From assembly GCA_964403795.1 (NCBI GenBank), contig CAYOHP010000003.1, positions 45,999-109,998 on the forward strand: 64,000 nt of DNA, written 5' to 3'. This DNA comes from CAYOHP01 sp964403795 [NCBI: uncultured bacterium] (GTDB taxonomy: Bacteria; Muiribacteriota; UBA6191; CAZXTJ01). Positions 8,453 to 16,317 of this stretch are shown piece by piece. How positions within the stretch are numbered: position 1 is the first letter of the stretch; each line of letters opens with the position of its first letter. Position numbers and translations under genes: made by a program. The notes under the pieces were generated by a model. That model was not told where the DNA came from. It worked only from the letters and a program-made list of their open reading frames with translations, and did not search any database.

Positions 8453-8651
8453 CGCTCGCCTCCGTCCCGCTCCCAGCGCGGGGATCCTGCAGCAAGCCCG
8501 GTACCAACCCGGCCATCAGCTCCCGGAGCGCCTCCGGGGTCCCCCGGTCGATCGGGTCTGCGACTTCTGAGTGGCTCCCCCAGGGTCGGTTTGAGACGGA
8601 ACCTGGACATCAGGGACATCTGCGACACCCGGGATCGGCCGGACGGATCCG

Positions 8652-10004
8652 CTACCCGGGGGAAGGCGGGGGGGGAGGCGCCGAAGGCGGTGCCGGAGGC
8701 GGCGCCGGAGGGGGAGGCGGAACCGTGGAGGATCCGGGCGGACCCGGCGGCCTGGGCGGACGGGTGGCACCTGCCCCCCCGGCCGGCGCCGGCGCCCACC
8801 AGGCGAAGCGCCGGGCCAGCGCCTTGTGCAGGTTCTCGGAGTGCTTGGTCAGGATCGGTCCCAGGATCGCCAGCAGCACCACGTAGAGGGCGGTGAAGGG
8901 CTGGAGGTCGGGGGGCGCGCCGGCGTGCCGGGCCAGGGCCGCCACCACCAGGGCGTACTCGCCGCGGGGTAGCAGGGTGAGCCCGAGGTTCACCGAGGCC
9001 CGCCGCGACATCCCCAGCACCCGACCCGAGATCAGGCCCGCCGAGAAGCAGGTGAAGACGCTGAGGCCGCAGGCCAGGATCGCGGCCCCGGCCCGGGTAC
9101 CGAGCGTGAAGGGATCGACCCCGAGCCCGAAGGAGAAGAAGAAGATGGCGCCGAACATGTCCCGGACCGGGAGCAGGGCCCGCTCGATCCGCTTCACGTG
9201 GGCGGTCTCCCCCAGGAGCAGCCCCAGGAGCATGGCGGCGAGCGGCTCGGCCACCCCCAGCCTGCCGGCGAGGGCGGAGACCAGCGTGACCGAGGCCATC
9301 ACCGCCAGCAGGAAGCCCTCGTCGGAAGGGATCTCCAGCAGGGCGTCGATCCGCTCCCGGTAGCGGCGCCCGGCCATGAGCACCGCCAGCGCCGCGCCGA
9401 AGGTCCCGAGCGACCCGAGCACGTTGCCTGCCGTGCTCCCGCCCCCGGCCAGGAGCCCGGTGAGGATCGAGAGGTAGACCGCCAGGAACACGTCCTCGAA
9501 CATGGTCACGCCCATGGCGGTCTGGGTCTCGGGATTGGCGGTACGGCGCAGGTCCGAGACCACCTTGGCGATGATGGCGGTGGAGGAACAGGTCATCAGA
9601 CCCGGGAACACGAAGGCCCAGTGGAGCGACCAGCCGTTCGAGGTGGTGAAGAGGACCCCGAACGAGAGGGCCAGGACCGCGTTGACCGGGATGAAGATCC
9701 CGCTCGCCACCATGATCGAACGGCCCGCGCCCAGGAGCTTCTCCATCGAGAACTGGGTCCCGATGTAGAAGACCAGCAGCAGCACCCCGAGCTGGCCGAG
9801 TTCATGGAGCATGGGGGCGGACCGGAGGAACCGGAAGTCGAGCGGGCCGACGGTCGGGGCATGCGGCCCCACCACCATGCCGGCCAGGATCAGGAACGGG
9901 ACCGTCGAGAGCTTGAGCCGTTCGGCGACCAGACCCGAGGCCGCGGTCAGGCCGAAGGCCAGGCCCAGCTCGAGCAGGGCGCTCCCGGTCTGGACTTCGC
10001 TCAC
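8652..10004 (-). CDS. khtU: KhtU-like cation/proton antiporter (CPA2 family)
   Basis: The 450-residue product is an integral membrane protein with about 12 hydrophobic segments. It carries CPA2/Kef hallmarks: an N-terminal GLVAERLKLSTVPFLILAGMVVGP, the conserved LGVLLLVFYIGTQFS region, and MTCSSTAIIAKVVSDL in the transport core. It should exchange K+ (or a similar monovalent cation) for H+ in the inner membrane. It lacks the C-terminal RCK domain of KefC and instead ends in a Pro-rich tail (about residues 400-450) that looks disordered. The GTG start at 10004 overlaps the stop of khtT by four bases (GTGA), so the two are translationally coupled, as in the Bacillus KhtTU pair where KhtT gates KhtU. 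The family call is firm; the substrate is inferred from khtT. Confidence 0.85.
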   Translation of the reverse strand: MSEVQTGSALLELGLAFGLTAASGLVAERLKLSTVPFLILAGMVVGPHAPTVGPLDFRFLRSAPMLHELGQLGVLLLVFYIGTQFSMEKLLGAGRSIMVASGIFIPVNAVLALSFGVLFTTSNGWSLHWAFVFPGLMTCSSTAIIAKVVSDLRRTANPETQTAMGVTMFEDVFLAVYLSILTGLLAGGGSTAGNVLGSLGTFGAALAVLMAGRRYRERIDALLEIPSDEGFLLAVMASVTLVSALAGRLGVAEPLAAMLLGLLLGETAHVKRIERALLPVRDMFGAIFFFSFGLGVDPFTLGTRAGAAILACGLSVFTCFSAGLISGRVLGMSRRASVNLGLTLLPRGEYALVVAALARHAGAPPDLQPFTALYVVLLAILGPILTKHSENLHKALARRFAWWAPAPAGGAGATRPPRPPGPPGSSTVPPPPPAPPPAPPSAPPPPPSPG

Positions 10005-10543
10005 GAGGCCGGGTCGTTGGGGGTCGGCTCGGGGGCGGGCGGGGTCGGGACCGCGGGCGGGGCGATCATGGCCTGCAGGTTCCGGATGTGCTGGCGCTCC
10101 CCGGCCGCCACCACGGTGCAGCCCGAGCTGATGCGCTGGTCCGGGCCGGGGTTCACCACGCTCTTGTGGTCGGGGTCGATGATCGCGAAGATCGTCGCCC
10201 CGGTCCGCTGGCGTACCTGGAGCGCCCCGATGGTGTGGTCGATGACCGGGGAACCCGGCTCGATCCGGCACCATTCGAGGACCACGTCGTCGAGGGCGAT
10301 CCGGGCGGTCTCCAGGGCCTTGGGCGTATAGGAGAGGCCGCCCACGATGGCGGCGACCTGGCGGGCCTCCTCGTCGTCGAGCACCAGCGCCGAGATCGCC
10401 TGCTCGGGATCGTCCGGGGAGAACACGTAGATCTCGCGTCGCCCGTTGTCGTGGACCACCACCGCGGCCCGGTCCCCGCTCCTCAGTTCGATCTCGAACT
10501 TGCGCCCGATGGCGGGCAGGTCGACTTCGCGTATCCCGGCCAT
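10001..10543 (-). CDS. khtT: KhtT-like regulatory subunit with RCK_C (TrkA-C) domain
   Basis: The 180-residue product matches KhtT along its length: MAGIREVDLPAIGRKFEIEL at the N-terminus, then VVVHDNGRREIYVFSPDDPE and LDDEEARQVAAIVGGLSYTP, and a C-terminal RCK_C domain (about 85-160) with the hallmark GALQVRQRTGATIFAI and NPGPDQRISSGCTVVAAGE. In Bacillus, KhtT is a cytoplasmic subunit that gates the KhtU antiporter in response to nucleotides and pH. Here a Pro-rich tail of about 15 residues is added. GGGAGACCAGGAACC precedes the ATG at 10543. It overlaps khtU by four bases and follows the channel-like gene by 31 bases, making one operon for K+ homeostasis. Confidence 0.88.
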   Translation of the reverse strand: MAGIREVDLPAIGRKFEIELRSGDRAAVVVHDNGRREIYVFSPDDPEQAISALVLDDEEARQVAAIVGGLSYTPKALETARIALDDVVLEWCRIEPGSPVIDHTIGALQVRQRTGATIFAIIDPDHKSVVNPGPDQRISSGCTVVAAGERQHIRNLQAMIAPPAVPTPPAPEPTPNDPAS

Positions 10544-10574
10544 GGTTCCTGGTCTCCCTCTCTCCGGTCCGCGG

Positions 10575-11642
10575 TCAGGCCGCGTCCCGGTTCGCCTGGT
10601 GGAGGCGGGCCAGCGTGTCGGGTTCGGTCTGCACCGTGAAGCGGTCCCCCGGCTTCAGCACCGCCGAGGTCTCGGGCCAGAACCACGAGTTCTTCTCCCG
10701 CTCATGCGAGAGCACATGGACCCGGAACCGCTCCTGCAAGCTCGCCAGGCTGGTGCCGGCGATCCCGCCCCGGGCGTCCACCGCCAGCCGGGCCACCACC
10801 AGCAGGCGGGAGCCCACGTAGAAGGCGTTCAGGATCGAGGAGTCGCTGGCGCAGGTGGCGAAGAGCGGGGCGCTGATCTCCGAGCGGGACAGGGCCACGT
10901 CGATCCCGAAGGCATCCTTGACCTTGGCCGCCAGCTCCTGGTCGTACATGCGCAGCACCACCCGGATCCCGGGATTGGCCTTGCGGGCGTCCATCGCCAT
11001 CTCCAGGTTGGCCAGGTCGTCGCTGGTCGAGAGGATGATGGACTTGGCCCGGCGCACCCCGAGGCTCTCGATGGTCCCCGGGTCGAGCGTCATGCCGTGG
11101 AAGATCGGGACGCCCTCGCCCCGGGCGAACCCCAGGTGGGGGCACTGGGTGTTCTTCTCGAGGACCACCACGTCCTCGTCGAGCTTCAGGAGCTGCTGCA
11201 GGATTCGCATCCCGCCGTTGCCGAGCCCGCAGAGGATGACGTGGCGTTCGAGGGTGCTGGTCACGGCCTCGGCCCACTCCCTCCCGCCCTCGTCCCGGCG
11301 GAGGACGTGATAGCTGAACTGGAGGATACCATCGACCACCACCACCAGCCCGATCAGCGGCAGCAGCATGGTGAAGACCTGGAGCACCGGGTCGTTGGGG
11401 AGCGACACCACCTCCTCGCCCAGCAGCAGCCAATAGGTGGCGAGCATCCCCTTGGCGAAGGTCATGGGTTCCCGCTGGTAGCGGGCCTCGAAGAGCAGGC
11501 CGCCGACCGCCACCAGCACGGCCGAGAACGCCACCAGGCGGGCCAGGTTGGCGAGCGGCTTCCTGAGGTAGTGGAAGTAGACGCCGAGCGAGTGGCTGCG
11601 TCGCCAGCGACGCTCCGTGCCGGGATCCCTGGGAACCGCCAC
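10575..11642 (-). CDS. two-TM potassium-channel-like protein with RCK (TrkA-N/TrkA-C) domains
   Basis: The product has 355 residues. GTG at 11642 with GGAGG six bases before it is preferred over a TTG nine codons upstream. Two membrane helices (about 33-52 and 88-108) flank a pore-loop-sized region, as in MthK-type channels. A cytoplasmic Rossmann RCK domain follows (HVILCGLGNGGMRILQQL, GxGxxG around 139-144), and then an RCK_C-like end (about 270-350). The K+ selectivity signature TVGYG is absent: the place between the helices reads YWLLLGEEVVSLPND. So it may be a channel of altered selectivity, a K+ sensor, or a structural subunit. As first gene of a channel-khtT-khtU operon it is probably part of the same cation-efflux system. 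Cytoplasmic membrane. Confidence 0.75.
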   Translation of the reverse strand: MAVPRDPGTERRWRRSHSLGVYFHYLRKPLANLARLVAFSAVLVAVGGLLFEARYQREPMTFAKGMLATYWLLLGEEVVSLPNDPVLQVFTMLLPLIGLVVVVDGILQFSYHVLRRDEGGREWAEAVTSTLERHVILCGLGNGGMRILQQLLKLDEDVVVLEKNTQCPHLGFARGEGVPIFHGMTLDPGTIESLGVRRAKSIILSTSDDLANLEMAMDARKANPGIRVVLRMYDQELAAKVKDAFGIDVALSRSEISAPLFATCASDSSILNAFYVGSRLLVVARLAVDARGGIAGTSLASLQERFRVHVLSHEREKNSWFWPETSAVLKPGDRFTVQTEPDTLARLHQANRDAA

Positions 11643-11711
11643 TCGTCCCTCCGCGCCTGCCCGGGCCAAAGGCGCGGGGGGCGGGATCAGCCTAGCAAAT
11701 GGTCGCCCGCG

Positions 11712-12128
11712 TCAGGCGGCGAGGGCCACGGCCAGGGCCTCCGCGAACTCCCGGCCGCGCACCGGGTGATGGACCAGGTCCCGGAGGTCGAGCCCCGGGA
11801 AGCTCCGGATCGGCGCCACCAGCCTGGACCGCACCAGCTCGGCGGGATCCCTCCCGGCGCTCCCGGCCGCGAACGCCCGCAGCGTGGCGGGGCTCTCGAG
11901 CTCGAGCACCACGGCGTCGAGCAGGGCCAGGTCGAACATCGTCAGGCGGAAGGTCACGAAGGGGAAGGCCTCCGGGGCGAAGGGAGCCAGCCCGATGTCC
12001 CGCAGCCGGTCGGCCAGCCGGGCCAGGACCAGCTCGACCCGGGTGCCGCGGCTCCTGGCCAGGTCGGCCCGCTCCGCCAGCCGGGTCGCCAGGGCCGCGG
12101 GATCCAGGGCCGGCTCCGTCCTGGTCAT
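11712..12128 (-). CDS. small protein of unknown function, last gene of the MoxR/VWA cassette
   Basis: The product has 138 residues. The ATG at 12128 overlaps the stop of the metallopeptidase-VWA gene by four bases (ATGA), so translation is coupled and it almost certainly belongs to the cassette. The protein is soluble, helical and rich in Ala, Leu, Arg and Asp, with no Cys and no catalytic motif. It has a middle LAPFAPEAFPFVTFRLTMFD and a C-terminal SFPGLDLRDLVHHPVRGREF. It could be an adaptor or stability subunit for the ATPase or VWA protein. No family recognised. The next gene on this strand, the channel-like gene, begins 69 bases further on. Confidence 0.75.
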   Translation of the reverse strand: MTRTEPALDPAALATRLAERADLARSRGTRVELVLARLADRLRDIGLAPFAPEAFPFVTFRLTMFDLALLDAVVLELESPATLRAFAAGSAGRDPAELVRSRLVAPIRSFPGLDLRDLVHHPVRGREFAEALAVALAA

Positions 12129-13816
12129 CGCTTCCCGCCTTCCGGGTCGAAGAGTTCCCGGGCGAGGTCGCCCGCGATCCGGGGGAAGGCGGCCAGCGAG
12201 GGCACCGCCACCGTCCGCGCGCCCAGGGAGCGATAGGTGGCGGCCCTGGCCGGGGAGGCGCGGTGGAGCACCAGCACGAGCGGCCGGGACCTGGAGGCCG
12301 CGTGCCGGAGCACGTGGGCCGCCAGCGGGTGTTGGGCGAAGTTCCCGTCGAAGTCCTGGTCGCTCAGCACCACCCGGGTCGGTGCCCGGCTCGCCTCCGC
12401 CGAGGCGGAGCGCTCCAGCTCCTCGAAGGGGAAGAGGGTGCCCTTCCCCATCCATCCCATGAGGAAGCCTCCGAGCGCTTCCCGATCCTGGCTCCACGGT
12501 CCGGACCACCGGAAGTCCTCCGAGTAGCGGAGGAGGCGGGCGGTCCCTCCGGCCGCCAGCGCGCTCTCGAGGAGGACCATGGCGGCGAGCGTCATGGGAT
12601 TGACCTCCCGGGTCGGGTCCGGCATCGAGCCGCTGGTGTCGAGGAAGAGTTCCAGCCGAGGCAGGGAAGTCGCCGCGTCATGACCGGTCGCTTCCGAATG
12701 ACGCAGCCGCCGCACCGCCATGGCCGGGGCCAGGGCCCGCCCGCCCCGCACCAGGGTGGCACCCCAGTCGAGGTCGCCGACGGGGTCCCCCGGCTCCCAG
12801 GCCGCGAAATCGACCGGGACCAGCCCGTCGCCCAGGGCGGGGCGGGGTGGGAGCGGGAGTCGGTGGCGTTCGGCGAGGCGCCGGTAGTGGAGGGCGGCGA
12901 TCCGCTCCAGGCTCTTCCCTCCCGCCTGGGCCCGGATGTCCTCCAGGCCCGCCTCGAGGGCCCGTGGCTTGCGGAGCCGTCCGGCCTCCCCCTGGGAGAG
13001 CAGGCCCCGGTCCTGGGCATCGGCCAGGGCCGCATCCTCCGCGGCGTCCGGGGTGAGGGTGGCGGCCCAGTCCTCGTCGGAGGGCTGCCCCATCGGGCAC
13101 CCGCGGAGGATCGGCGGGTCGGCGTCGGGTTCGCGGTCCTTGAGCCACCCCCGCCACAGGAGCGCCATCCTGAGGAACTGGCGGTAGATGTCGGGAGCCA
13201 GGCCCGGGAGGTCCTGGACCGCCTCCCGGGTCTGCTGACGCGAGCCCGGGATCTCCGCCTCCAGGCCTTCCGCAGCGAATCCGAGAAGGGCTCCGGGACG
13301 GAGATCCCAGAGCTCCTCGTAGGCCAGGAAGAAGAGCAGGGTGAGTCGGCTGGGAGCCAGCGCCGTCAGCTCGAAGAGGCGGCGCATCACCTCGATCATC
13401 CAGGCGCGATGGACGGGCACCAGCTCCGAATCGACCAGCAGGTCCTCGATCAGGTTCGGGGTGTGGCGGGGCAGCCTCGGGCCGAGCCGTCGGGTCAGGA
13501 TCTGGAGGCGTGCCTTGACCCGGAGCTCGCGGGGATAGCGCAGGTGGTGGCCGAACTCGTGGGCGAAGAGGCTGGCCAGGCTGCCGGGCAGGCCGAGCTC
13601 CGAGACCATGCGGAGGTTCACCAGGACCTGCCGGCTGCGGAGTTCGATGGCGGCCACCGTGTCGAGCGACGGGTCGTCGAGGGGCGGCCGGAGCAGGACC
13701 ACCCCGGGGATGGTGGCCAGCGCCTCCTGCCAGGCCTTCTCCACCCTGGCCGCGAAGGCTTCGGGGATCGGCCGGGGGGCCGGACGGGGCGTCTTGTCGG
13801 GTGCGGGGCGGGTCAA
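12125..13816 (-). CDS. zincin-like metallopeptidase fused to a VWA domain (DUF2201-like layout)
   Basis: The product has 563 residues. The N-terminal part has a zinc-peptidase motif HEFGHH (H86-H91) followed 40 residues on by NLIEDLLVDSELV, which can supply the third ligand. The C-terminal part is a von Willebrand A domain with the MIDAS motif LDTSGSM (about 391-397) and a later VVLSDQDFDGNF. Metallopeptidase-like plus VWA-like domains next to a MoxR ATPase is the arrangement of DUF2201 proteins. No signal peptide, so cytoplasmic. The start is taken as TTG at 13816 because it overlaps the previous stop (TTGA), as the other cassette junctions do; a GTG about 25 codons on is the alternative. 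The AAA+ ATPase probably remodels or delivers substrate to this protein. Confidence 0.78.
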   Translation of the reverse strand: MTRPAPDKTPRPAPRPIPEAFAARVEKAWQEALATIPGVVLLRPPLDDPSLDTVAAIELRSRQVLVNLRMVSELGLPGSLASLFAHEFGHHLRYPRELRVKARLQILTRRLGPRLPRHTPNLIEDLLVDSELVPVHRAWMIEVMRRLFELTALAPSRLTLLFFLAYEELWDLRPGALLGFAAEGLEAEIPGSRQQTREAVQDLPGLAPDIYRQFLRMALLWRGWLKDREPDADPPILRGCPMGQPSDEDWAATLTPDAAEDAALADAQDRGLLSQGEAGRLRKPRALEAGLEDIRAQAGGKSLERIAALHYRRLAERHRLPLPPRPALGDGLVPVDFAAWEPGDPVGDLDWGATLVRGGRALAPAMAVRRLRHSEATGHDAATSLPRLELFLDTSGSMPDPTREVNPMTLAAMVLLESALAAGGTARLLRYSEDFRWSGPWSQDREALGGFLMGWMGKGTLFPFEELERSASAEASRAPTRVVLSDQDFDGNFAQHPLAAHVLRHAASRSRPLVLVLHRASPARAATYRSLGARTVAVPSLAAFPRIAGDLARELFDPEGGKR

Positions 13817-14658
13817 GCGGACTCCACCACCCAGAGCCGCTGGGAGTCGACCGCCGACCAGACCGCGTAGCCCAGGCTCGAGACCAGCCAGGCATGGGCG
13901 TGGGCCAACCCCGGAAGGTCGACCTGCACCTGGTCGATCGAGAAGTGTCCGCGATCCTCTCGTACCTTCCCGGAGCAGTCGGGGGCCGGGGTCTCGGGGC
14001 AGTGGGTGCCCCGGACCAGGCGGGAGGCTCCCTCCGGTTCGAACACCAGGTTCACGGTCGAGCGGGCCTCGATCCGGCCGTGGACGCAGACCACGCCCGG
14101 GGCCGCCAGGTGCATGGTCCCGGGGAGGAAGGCCGGGTCGAGCGGCCTCGGGTCGAGGATCACGGTCCGGGCCGGCCAGCGCCACTCACGGGCCTCGCCC
14201 GCGCCGCAGAGCCGGGCCAGGACGCGGGGGAGGGTGGTGGCCAGGTCGTGGATGGGGAGCAGTTCGTTGCGCAGCTCGAAGAGCCAGGGACGCATCCAGG
14301 CGGGAAACACCCGACTGCCCTCGGAGAGGTTCCAGGCCAAGGCCAGGGTCAGGCTCCGGTCCCGCGGCTCGAGCTCGACCAGGGTCTCCGGCAGGTGGTC
14401 GAGGAACAGCCAGCGGATCAGGGCCTCGTGGCGCGGGGGCTGGCCCTCGCACCGCGTCAGGTAGCCGCGGGCCACGGCCTCCGCCACCAGCCGGGTCCAG
14501 TCGGCCAGCGCGGCGTCCCGACCCGGGTCGTGGCGCAGGCTGGAGGAGAGCCGGAACCTCGCCTGGCGCGAGAGCTCCTCGAGGTCGTCCGGGCGGAAGC
14601 CCGGGTACCGGGTGGCGAGGTCGGCGAGGAGTTCCGGTCGGAGGTACACCGGCCTCAC
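13813..14658 (-). CDS. cassette protein of unknown function between MoxR ATPase and VWA protein
   Basis: The product has 281 residues. GTG at 14658 overlaps the stop of the MoxR gene (GTGA), and its own stop overlaps the start of the VWA gene. The N-terminal half is helical (RPELLADLATRYPGFRPDDL, and ADWTRLVAEAVARGY) and the C-terminal half beta-rich, with AARTVNLVF-type strands, HCPETPAPDCSGK and a final SIDQVQVDLPGLAHAHAW. Two Cys occur in HCPETPAPDC, which could form a disulfide or metal site. No signal peptide and no known fold recognised. Because it is locked between the ATPase and the VWA gene it is likely a stoichiometric partner of both. The frame stays open far upstream in Pro/Arg-rich noise; that part is not coding. 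Confidence 0.78.
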   Translation of the reverse strand: MRPVYLRPELLADLATRYPGFRPDDLEELSRQARFRLSSSLRHDPGRDAALADWTRLVAEAVARGYLTRCEGQPPRHEALIRWLFLDHLPETLVELEPRDRSLTLALAWNLSEGSRVFPAWMRPWLFELRNELLPIHDLATTLPRVLARLCGAGEAREWRWPARTVILDPRPLDPAFLPGTMHLAAPGVVCVHGRIEARSTVNLVFEPEGASRLVRGTHCPETPAPDCSGKVREDRGHFSIDQVQVDLPGLAHAHAWLVSSLGYAVWSAVDSQRLWVVESA

Positions 14659-16190
14659 ACCTCCAGCCGCTCGACGTCGGTGAGGGCGTTGCGGCACCGG
14701 GTGTAGGTGCGGAGCAAACGGATCGCCTGGGCGTGGACGTCGCCGGTCAGCTCCCCGGCACCGACGATCCGGGAGAGAGCCTGTTCGATCGCCGCCAGCG
14801 ACGTCTCGAGGGCGCCGGGAGTCCTGGACCGGACGGCCCGGTCGGCTTCGACCTCGAGGCGCCGGATCTCGGCGCGGGAGACCAGGGTGGCCTCGAAGCG
14901 ACGGCGCGCCAGCTCGAAGACATGGGAGATCCAGGCGGCCCGGTCGGTCGCCAGGTGCCCACCCTCGGGGGTCATGAGGTGGGGATGCTGGGGCACCGGA
15001 CGGAGCCGGTCGTGGAGGGTCCAGGGAAGCACCGCGGCGAGGATCCCGAGATCGACCCGGGGCGCGCCCAGGAACCAGGCGAGAGCCTTGGCGAAGTGCA
15101 CGGTGGCCTCCAGGGCCCGGGCCGAGAGGCCGCCTTCGGTCCAGGAGCAGGGGTTGGCGCTCTTGTCGAGGGGGCACTCCTCGGTACAGACCTGTGCCAG
15201 GGAGCGTCCCGAGAGGTGCAAGGTCTCCTTGCTCATGCCTTCGGGGCGCTGCGAGGCGCGCTGGCAGAAGTCGAGCTGGGTGGAGAACGAGGCCAGCAGG
15301 TCGGCGAGCTCCTCCGGGAAGGGGAGGGCGCGGACCAAGGCATCGATCCGGTCGATCTCGCCGGGATCGAGGACGAGTTCCGGCGGGACCTCCGGCCCCG
15401 GGGAGGTCGGGCCCTCCAGACGGGCCACCAGGCGGGCCAGGGCGTCGCGGTCGAGGGGCTGGCAGCGGACCACCGCGTCGATCCGATCGCGGAGCGCCTC
15501 GATCACCGGGAAGGTCCCGCCGCCGAGGTCGTCGTTGGCGGTCAGGAACCAGGCCGCCGGGGGAACCTCGATCACCTGTTCGTAGCACTCTCCGTAGCCC
15601 TCGGCGAGCAGCGAGAGCAGGGCCGATTGGGTCTTGGTGGGGATCCGGTTGTACTCGTCGACGATCTTCACCGGGTGACGGAGCCATCGGCGCCAGGCGA
15701 CCTTCACCTCGTCGGTCTCCCGGGCCTCCACCAGTCCGCCCGGGAGCGGGCTCCCCAGGAGGTCGGCGACCGTGAGCTGGGGATGCCCATGCTGGACGCT
15801 GCGGCGGATCTCGTGGGCCGGGATGCCGGCCAGCATGCCCATGAGGGTCGCCACCGTGGTCTTCCCCCTCCCGGGAGCACCCACCACCAGCAGGCGGCGC
15901 CGCGTCACCAGGGCCAGCAGCGGCACCAGCAGCGAGGAGCACCACCCCGACTGGCGGGGGAGCCCGATCCGGATCCGGTCCGCGCTGCGGGTGGGGGCCG
16001 CCTGCTCCTCGCTCCCCACCCGCACGTCGTCCCACATGGGAGGCAGGGCCTCCCCGGCGAGCCAGGAGTAGATCCTCCGGATCTTGGCGGCTCCATGGGG
16101 CGGGGCGACGGTCCGGAACGCCAGACGTCCCTCGGGGTCGACCGAGGCGCGGCCCGAGACCAGGCGTTCGACCAGGGCGGGGAGGTCCAT
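14655..16190 (-). CDS. MoxR-family AAA+ ATPase with Cys-rich insertion
   Basis: The product has 511 residues. AAA+ motifs are clear: Walker A GAPGRGKT (104-111), Walker B KIVDEYNR (175-182, the MoxR DEINR signature as DEYNR), sensor 1 WFLTANDDLGGG (about 214-225), an arginine-finger region ALRDRIDAV, and a sensor 2-like GLSARALEATVHF. MoxR ATPases act as chaperones for VWA-domain partners. Unusual here is VCTEECPLDKSANPC (C335, C339, C348, with C309 nearby), placed just before the sensor-2 helix, which could bind Zn or an Fe-S cluster. It is the first gene of a four-gene cassette joined by 4-base overlaps and is divergent from a Crp/Fnr regulator 128 bases away. No good Shine-Dalgarno precedes the ATG at 16190. 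Confidence 0.85.
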   Translation of the reverse strand: MDLPALVERLVSGRASVDPEGRLAFRTVAPPHGAAKIRRIYSWLAGEALPPMWDDVRVGSEEQAAPTRSADRIRIGLPRQSGWCSSLLVPLLALVTRRRLLVVGAPGRGKTTVATLMGMLAGIPAHEIRRSVQHGHPQLTVADLLGSPLPGGLVEARETDEVKVAWRRWLRHPVKIVDEYNRIPTKTQSALLSLLAEGYGECYEQVIEVPPAAWFLTANDDLGGGTFPVIEALRDRIDAVVRCQPLDRDALARLVARLEGPTSPGPEVPPELVLDPGEIDRIDALVRALPFPEELADLLASFSTQLDFCQRASQRPEGMSKETLHLSGRSLAQVCTEECPLDKSANPCSWTEGGLSARALEATVHFAKALAWFLGAPRVDLGILAAVLPWTLHDRLRPVPQHPHLMTPEGGHLATDRAAWISHVFELARRRFEATLVSRAEIRRLEVEADRAVRSRTPGALETSLAAIEQALSRIVGAGELTGDVHAQAIRLLRTYTRCRNALTDVERLEV

Positions 16191-16317
16191 CCGGGGATGG
16201 GACCCGGAGGCGGGCCTCGGCGTTCCTCTGACCCGAGGAAAGGTGAGAAAGGCACGTAGGAATTCTCACCGGACCGAGCAGACCGGCCGGGACCCGCCGG
16301 TATAGTCGCGGAGCGGG

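Noticed and set aside
8668-8790. GC-rich, repeat-like DNA (ggcgccgga and similar) as a possible repeat array
   Set aside because: It encodes the Pro-rich tail of KhtU in frame; the repetition comes from Pro and Gly codons.
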